The position numbers and the translations under genes were made by a program. 23,247 nucleotides of DNA from positions 1 through 23,247 of the forward strand of contig NZ_JBFWFX010000023.1 in assembly GCF_050286925.1 (NCBI RefSeq). The letters run 5' to 3'. Positions within the stretch are counted from its first letter, which is position 1. Each line of letters starts with the position of its first letter. The stretch comes from Caloranaerobacter sp050286925. Lineage in GTDB: Bacteria; Bacillota; Clostridia; Tissierellales; Thermohalobacteraceae. Shown in pieces: positions 20,731-23,247 of this stretch. The notes under the pieces are model-generated. The model had not been told where the DNA came from, searched no databases, and saw only the letters and a list, made by a program, of their open reading frames with translations.

Positions 20731-21837
20731 CTAATTACTCTTCAAATTAACTAACTTCATAATCTTTATGCCTTCATTCGTAATAACAACTAGTTTATCT
20801 TTTAAAACACCTATAGACTTTATCTTTTCGCTGATATTATAATCTAAAAATACATCTTTACTTATTCCATATATCTTTTTATCACCAACTAGATAAATAT
20901 TGCTATCTTTTGTATATACCTTCTTAATACTTTTATTAACCTCTTTTTTCATTTTAGTCCTTCCATTTATACTAATAATCTCTAAATATCTTTTATCTCC
21001 AGCATATAATAAAATAATCTGCTTATTCTTAGTATCAATAGTCAAATCTATTATTTCTCCATTAATACCTCTATCCCAAAGCAACTTTTGCTTACTATTT
21101 AATAATCTAATATCACTTTTCGTAACTGACAATATCTTATCACCAATAAAATTAATTTTCGATATTATATCATTTTCAACATTTTGCCCCCATATCTCAT
21201 AACCATTTATAGAATATAATGCTACTTTACTTTCTATCTTTTCATCACTTAAATCTAAAACATTAATAAGTACTTTCTTTTTATCATTTGAAATATCACA
21301 ATCTAAAGCTACTCCTTGTTCTAAAATAATATTACCAACTAAATCTCCTTTTAAATCGAATATGTTTATTTGATCCTTGCTTTCCCCAGCCTTTGTAAAT
21401 ACAATCAGACAGTCTTCCTTTTCAACAATATCTTTTATCGACTTTTTAAAATCATAACGCCAAATTTCCTCGCCATTCAAATCTAAAGCAATAACTTGTC
21501 CATTTATAGAATCTAATATGTATATATTATGCCTACCAAACCGCACAACTGGATTTATAATCTTTATATCTTTTTTCCATTCTACAGTCCCATTATAATT
21601 TAACGAAATAATTTTATTTGAATCTACAATCGAAATTTTATCGTCATAAATTTTAATTCCTGAATATTTATTCATATCTATACTCATGCTAGATATCAAC
21701 TCTAAAGTTTTTTCACTATTATTTAATAATATATCTATATTAAACATCCTGCTCGAAGCAATTAGTATAAGTAAGAAAAATAACAATATAAAAAATTGTA
21801 ATCTTTTATTATGTCTCTTTACTCTACTACCTCTCAA
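20731..21837 (-). CDS. Membrane-anchored beta-propeller protein (DUF5711/PQQ-like)
   Basis: A short basic N-terminus (RGSRVKRHNKR) and one hydrophobic segment (LQFFILLFFLLILIASS, about residues 12-30) anchor a long extracellular part, with no lipobox. The rest is made of repeated four-strand blades, such as NIYILDSINGQVIALDLNGE, VALYSINGYEIWGQN and IRLLNSKQKLLWDRG, typical of PQQ-like/WD-like propellers and of the DUF5711 family in Clostridia. No enzyme site is evident; a scaffold or sensor role at the cell surface is possible. All start candidates are TTG: 21855 and 21846 have no spaced Shine-Dalgarno, while 21837 lies 9 bases after AAGGGG and is preferred (about 368 residues). It is followed by cvpA. 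Confidence 0.78.
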   Translation of the reverse strand: MRGSRVKRHNKRLQFFILLFFLLILIASSRMFNIDILLNNSEKTLELISSMSIDMNKYSGIKIYDDKISIVDSNKIISLNYNGTVEWKKDIKIINPVVRFGRHNIYILDSINGQVIALDLNGEEIWRYDFKKSIKDIVEKEDCLIVFTKAGESKDQINIFDLKGDLVGNIILEQGVALDCDISNDKKKVLINVLDLSDEKIESKVALYSINGYEIWGQNVENDIISKINFIGDKILSVTKSDIRLLNSKQKLLWDRGINGEIIDLTIDTKNKQIILLYAGDKRYLEIISINGRTKMKKEVNKSIKKVYTKDSNIYLVGDKKIYGISKDVFLDYNISEKIKSIGVLKDKLVVITNEGIKIMKLVNLKSN

Positions 21838-21919
21838 AATCTCCAACCCCTTCAATAAAGCTATTTAGCTTATAGTTTATTATTCTGTTTTCTTATGTAA
21901 AATCCTTCTATTTAAACTT

Positions 21920-22961
21920 CTAAATCTTTTTAAGTATGAAACTCGAAATAATTGAAACTAAAATAGGAATCCCTATCATTCCATATAATGGATATAATAT
22001 TGATATTAAACTCGAAAAACCAATTTTAGCCATAGGTATTGTTAAAAATACAAATAATATTGAAAATAACCTTTCGTCTATTTTAATAATCTTCGACACT
22101 CTTCTTATACATCCAAAGCCATTTGCAATTGCTGTAGTAAACATTGCACACCACAATATCAAACTATAAATTGTTTCACCATTTTTACCTAAATATTTAG
22201 CCGCCTTTAACATAGGAATCTCAAGATTAAAAACATCTGTATAGAGTATTAGTAATGGAATGAGTATAAAAACTGCTAGTACTAAAAGACATAGTCCACC
22301 AAATAATCCTCCTTTAATAGCTTCTGTTTTATTAGGTATTATCGACGATAAAGTACTCATTACAACTAAAACAGATATACAATTATAACTTACATAAATT
22401 ATTGATGAGGTTAGCCAATTGCCAGTTATCGAAATTTCAGCCCCTTTATAATTACTAAACACTAAACCCTCTTTTGAAATCACAAGCATACTTAATGTAA
22501 TAATACCTGCTAACAATAGTGGGACTATTATTTGATTTACTACTGAAATACCTTTAATACTAAATAAAAAAGTTATCAATGTAGCTATTCCCATAATAAA
22601 TATACCAATGTTATAAGGTAAATGGAACTGTTCGAAAAAAATAGCACCACTACCGGCTAACATAACACAATATCCACCGAATAAAAAAAATAATATTATA
22701 ACTTCAAATACAGTACTTAATTTATTTCCAAGCATTGAAACTAAAAAATCTTGATATCCATTTAAATCATTTTTATATACAGAAACTAAAATAATAATTC
22801 CTATAATACAAAATAATATTCCTGAAACTGTAATCCCTAACAATCCTTTAATACCAAACACTCCAAAAAAATTTCATTATCTCCTGTCCTGATGCAAAAC
22901 CTGCACCTATAACTGTTCCAATATATATGAAAGATAAATTTATCCATTTTCGACTTTTCAT
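21920..22961 (-). pseudogene. YkvI-family membrane transporter gene, frameshifted
   Basis: The full reading begins at ATG 22961 (7 bases after AGGGGG) with MKSRKWINLSFIYIGTVIGA then GFASGQEIMKFF, the unwound first helix of the YkvI family of the LeuT/APC fold. Seven Ts on the minus strand (22871-22865) then throw it into a frame that stops after 37 codons. Removing one T restores KFFGVFGIKGLLGI and 312 further residues, with about nine or ten helices and the family segments SYNCISVLVVMSTLSSI and TTAIANGFGCIRR. The remainder has no other defect, so the lesion is recent, a sequencing homopolymer error, or a slippage site. Substrate unknown. It is listed as broken because the sequence as given does not encode a full protein. 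Confidence 0.85.
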
Positions 22962-22965
22962 AAAT

Positions 22966-23010
22966 AAGCCCCCTAACACTCCATTACTAATTTTATGTGT
23001 GTGGGGGCTT
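22966..23010 (-). promoter_or_regulatory. Hairpin that covers the ykvI ribosome binding site
   Basis: On the minus strand AAGCCCCC (23010-23003) pairs with GGGGGCTT (22973-22966), and ACAC/GTGT add an inner stem. The 3' arm contains most of the AGGGGG Shine-Dalgarno site of the ykvI gene. The hairpin lies 17 bases past the hydrogenase fragment stop, so it may be that gene's terminator, with ATTTAT as a poor tail, a translation-blocking leader, or both. Confidence 0.55.
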
Positions 23011-23026
23011 GGATAATGATATATAT

Positions 23027-23106
23027 TTAATTTTTCCTATTAATATAATGAGTGTGAAGTAATTGATGAGATTTATGCCCTAATGGCTCTTTTAAAAACT
23101 CTTCAT
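23027..23106 (-). pseudogene. C-terminal fragment of an [FeFe]-hydrogenase gene
   Basis: Read on the minus strand, the 26 codons before TAA at 23029-23027 give EEFLKEPLGHKSHQLLHTHY plus INRKN. This matches the end of the small-subunit domain (Fe_hyd_SSU) of [FeFe]-hydrogenases, whose consensus is roughly YEEFL-x-P-SxKSHxLLHTHY. No start codon or catalytic H-cluster cysteine is present, because the sequence changes at 23106/23107 into a tRNA-Ala. The fragment therefore is the tail of a gene cut by a junction. It is identified from memory of the family, without a search. Confidence 0.72.
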
Positions 23107-23175
23107 GACGAGGAGATTCGAACTCCTGACCCCCTGCTTGCAAGGCAGGTGCTCTCCCAACTGAGCTACGCCCCC
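23107..23175 (-). tRNA. tRNA-Ala (UGC), 3' end missing at a junction
   Basis: From GGGGGCGTAGCTCAGTTGGG at 23175 the sequence is a normal tRNA-Ala with anticodon loop CTTGCAA (anticodon UGC) and T arm AGGAGTTCGAATCTCCT. The 3' acceptor strand reads CGTC and then changes to hydrogenase coding sequence, so the last three acceptor bases, the discriminator base and CCA are absent. Pairing with GGGGGCG fails at positions 1 and 3. As given, it would not make a functional tRNA. Its position after 16S rRNA is the usual one in the ribosomal spacer. Confidence 0.88.
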
Positions 23176-23179
23176 ACGC

Positions 23180-23203
23180 TTGAAAGACACTTTGGTCTTT
23201 CAA
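23180..23203 (-). other. Spacer hairpin between 16S rRNA and tRNA-Ala
   Basis: TTGAAAGAC (23180-23188) and GTCTTTCAA (23195-23203) form a 9-bp stem with a 6-base loop in the transcribed spacer, 4 bases from the tRNA 5' end. Such stems occur in processing regions of ribosomal precursors. Confidence 0.55.
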
Positions 23204-23231
23204 AACTGAACAGTGCGGAAGTTTACTCCTT

Positions 23232-23247
23232 AGAAAGGAGGTGATCC
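23232..23247 (-). rRNA. 16S ribosomal RNA, 3' end only
   Basis: The minus strand reads GGATCACCTCCTTTCT up to 23232, the universal 16S 3' end with the anti-Shine-Dalgarno core CCTCC. The gene lies beyond the right edge of the window and is transcribed leftwards into the spacer and tRNA-Ala. No 23S rRNA follows within the window. Confidence 0.93.

Noticed and set aside
21874..21901. TTTACA and TAAACT boxes upstream of the beta-propeller gene
   Set aside because: The 16-base spacing and weak -10 box are not better than chance in this AT-rich stretch.
1..23247. CRISPR arrays, insertion sequences, prophage genes or integrase
   Set aside because: No regularly spaced repeats, transposase or recombinase motifs, or terminal inverted repeats were found on either strand.

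Overview
The window is AT-rich, with short intergenic gaps and strong AGGAGG-type Shine-Dalgarno sites. Its gene content is that of a low-GC anaerobic Firmicute, most likely a member of the Clostridia. Supporting signs are a flavodiiron oxygen/NO reductase, a fragment of an [FeFe]-hydrogenase, a YedF/DUF3343 selenium-associated pair, and the conserved chromosomal block rpsF-ssb-rpsR ... mazG-like-yybS-gdpP-rplI-dnaB ... purA. The species cannot be named from the sequence alone. No insertion sequence, prophage or CRISPR array was seen.

Left part (1-12300), almost all minus strand: a tRNA cluster (Lys-Glu-Val, reading leftwards) with a strong promoter; purA behind a COG2509 FAD-dependent dehydrogenase; a GNAT acetyltransferase; the flavodiiron protein FprA; then a housekeeping run of MazG-like protein, YybS (DUF2232), GdpP (c-di-AMP phosphodiesterase), ribosomal protein L9 and DnaB helicase. 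Beyond these lie an ECF-transporter S component and the rpsF-ssb-rpsR operon with a probable S6:S18 autoregulatory leader. Many of these genes are bounded by clear hairpin terminators.

Middle part (12300-17250): divergent from rpsF is a two-component system (membrane histidine kinase plus NarL/LuxR-type regulator). It is followed after a terminator by an MFS exporter, with a perfect 15-bp inverted repeat just before the exporter's ribosome binding site. A convergent hairpin separates it from a PLP-dependent aminotransferase and a DUF951 protein.

Right part (17250-23247): DUF3343 and YedF (minus) face a three-gene plus-strand operon. That operon encodes two small paralogous proteins and a zinc-ribbon/HTH DUF2089 protein, and all three carry the same ~25-residue helical module. 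Its promoter is preceded by two identical 16-bp repeats exactly 21 bp apart and its leader contains a 20-bp palindrome. This is the best candidate for an undescribed regulatory system. Next come a CvpA protein, a membrane-anchored beta-propeller (DUF5711-like) protein, and a YkvI-type transporter gene with a frameshift in a 7-base homopolymer.

The right end is a genuine oddity. The last codons of an [FeFe]-hydrogenase gene are joined directly to a tRNA-Ala lacking its last seven bases, which sits in its usual place after the 16S rRNA 3' end. This is either a rearrangement breakpoint or an assembly chimera, and no 23S rRNA follows.
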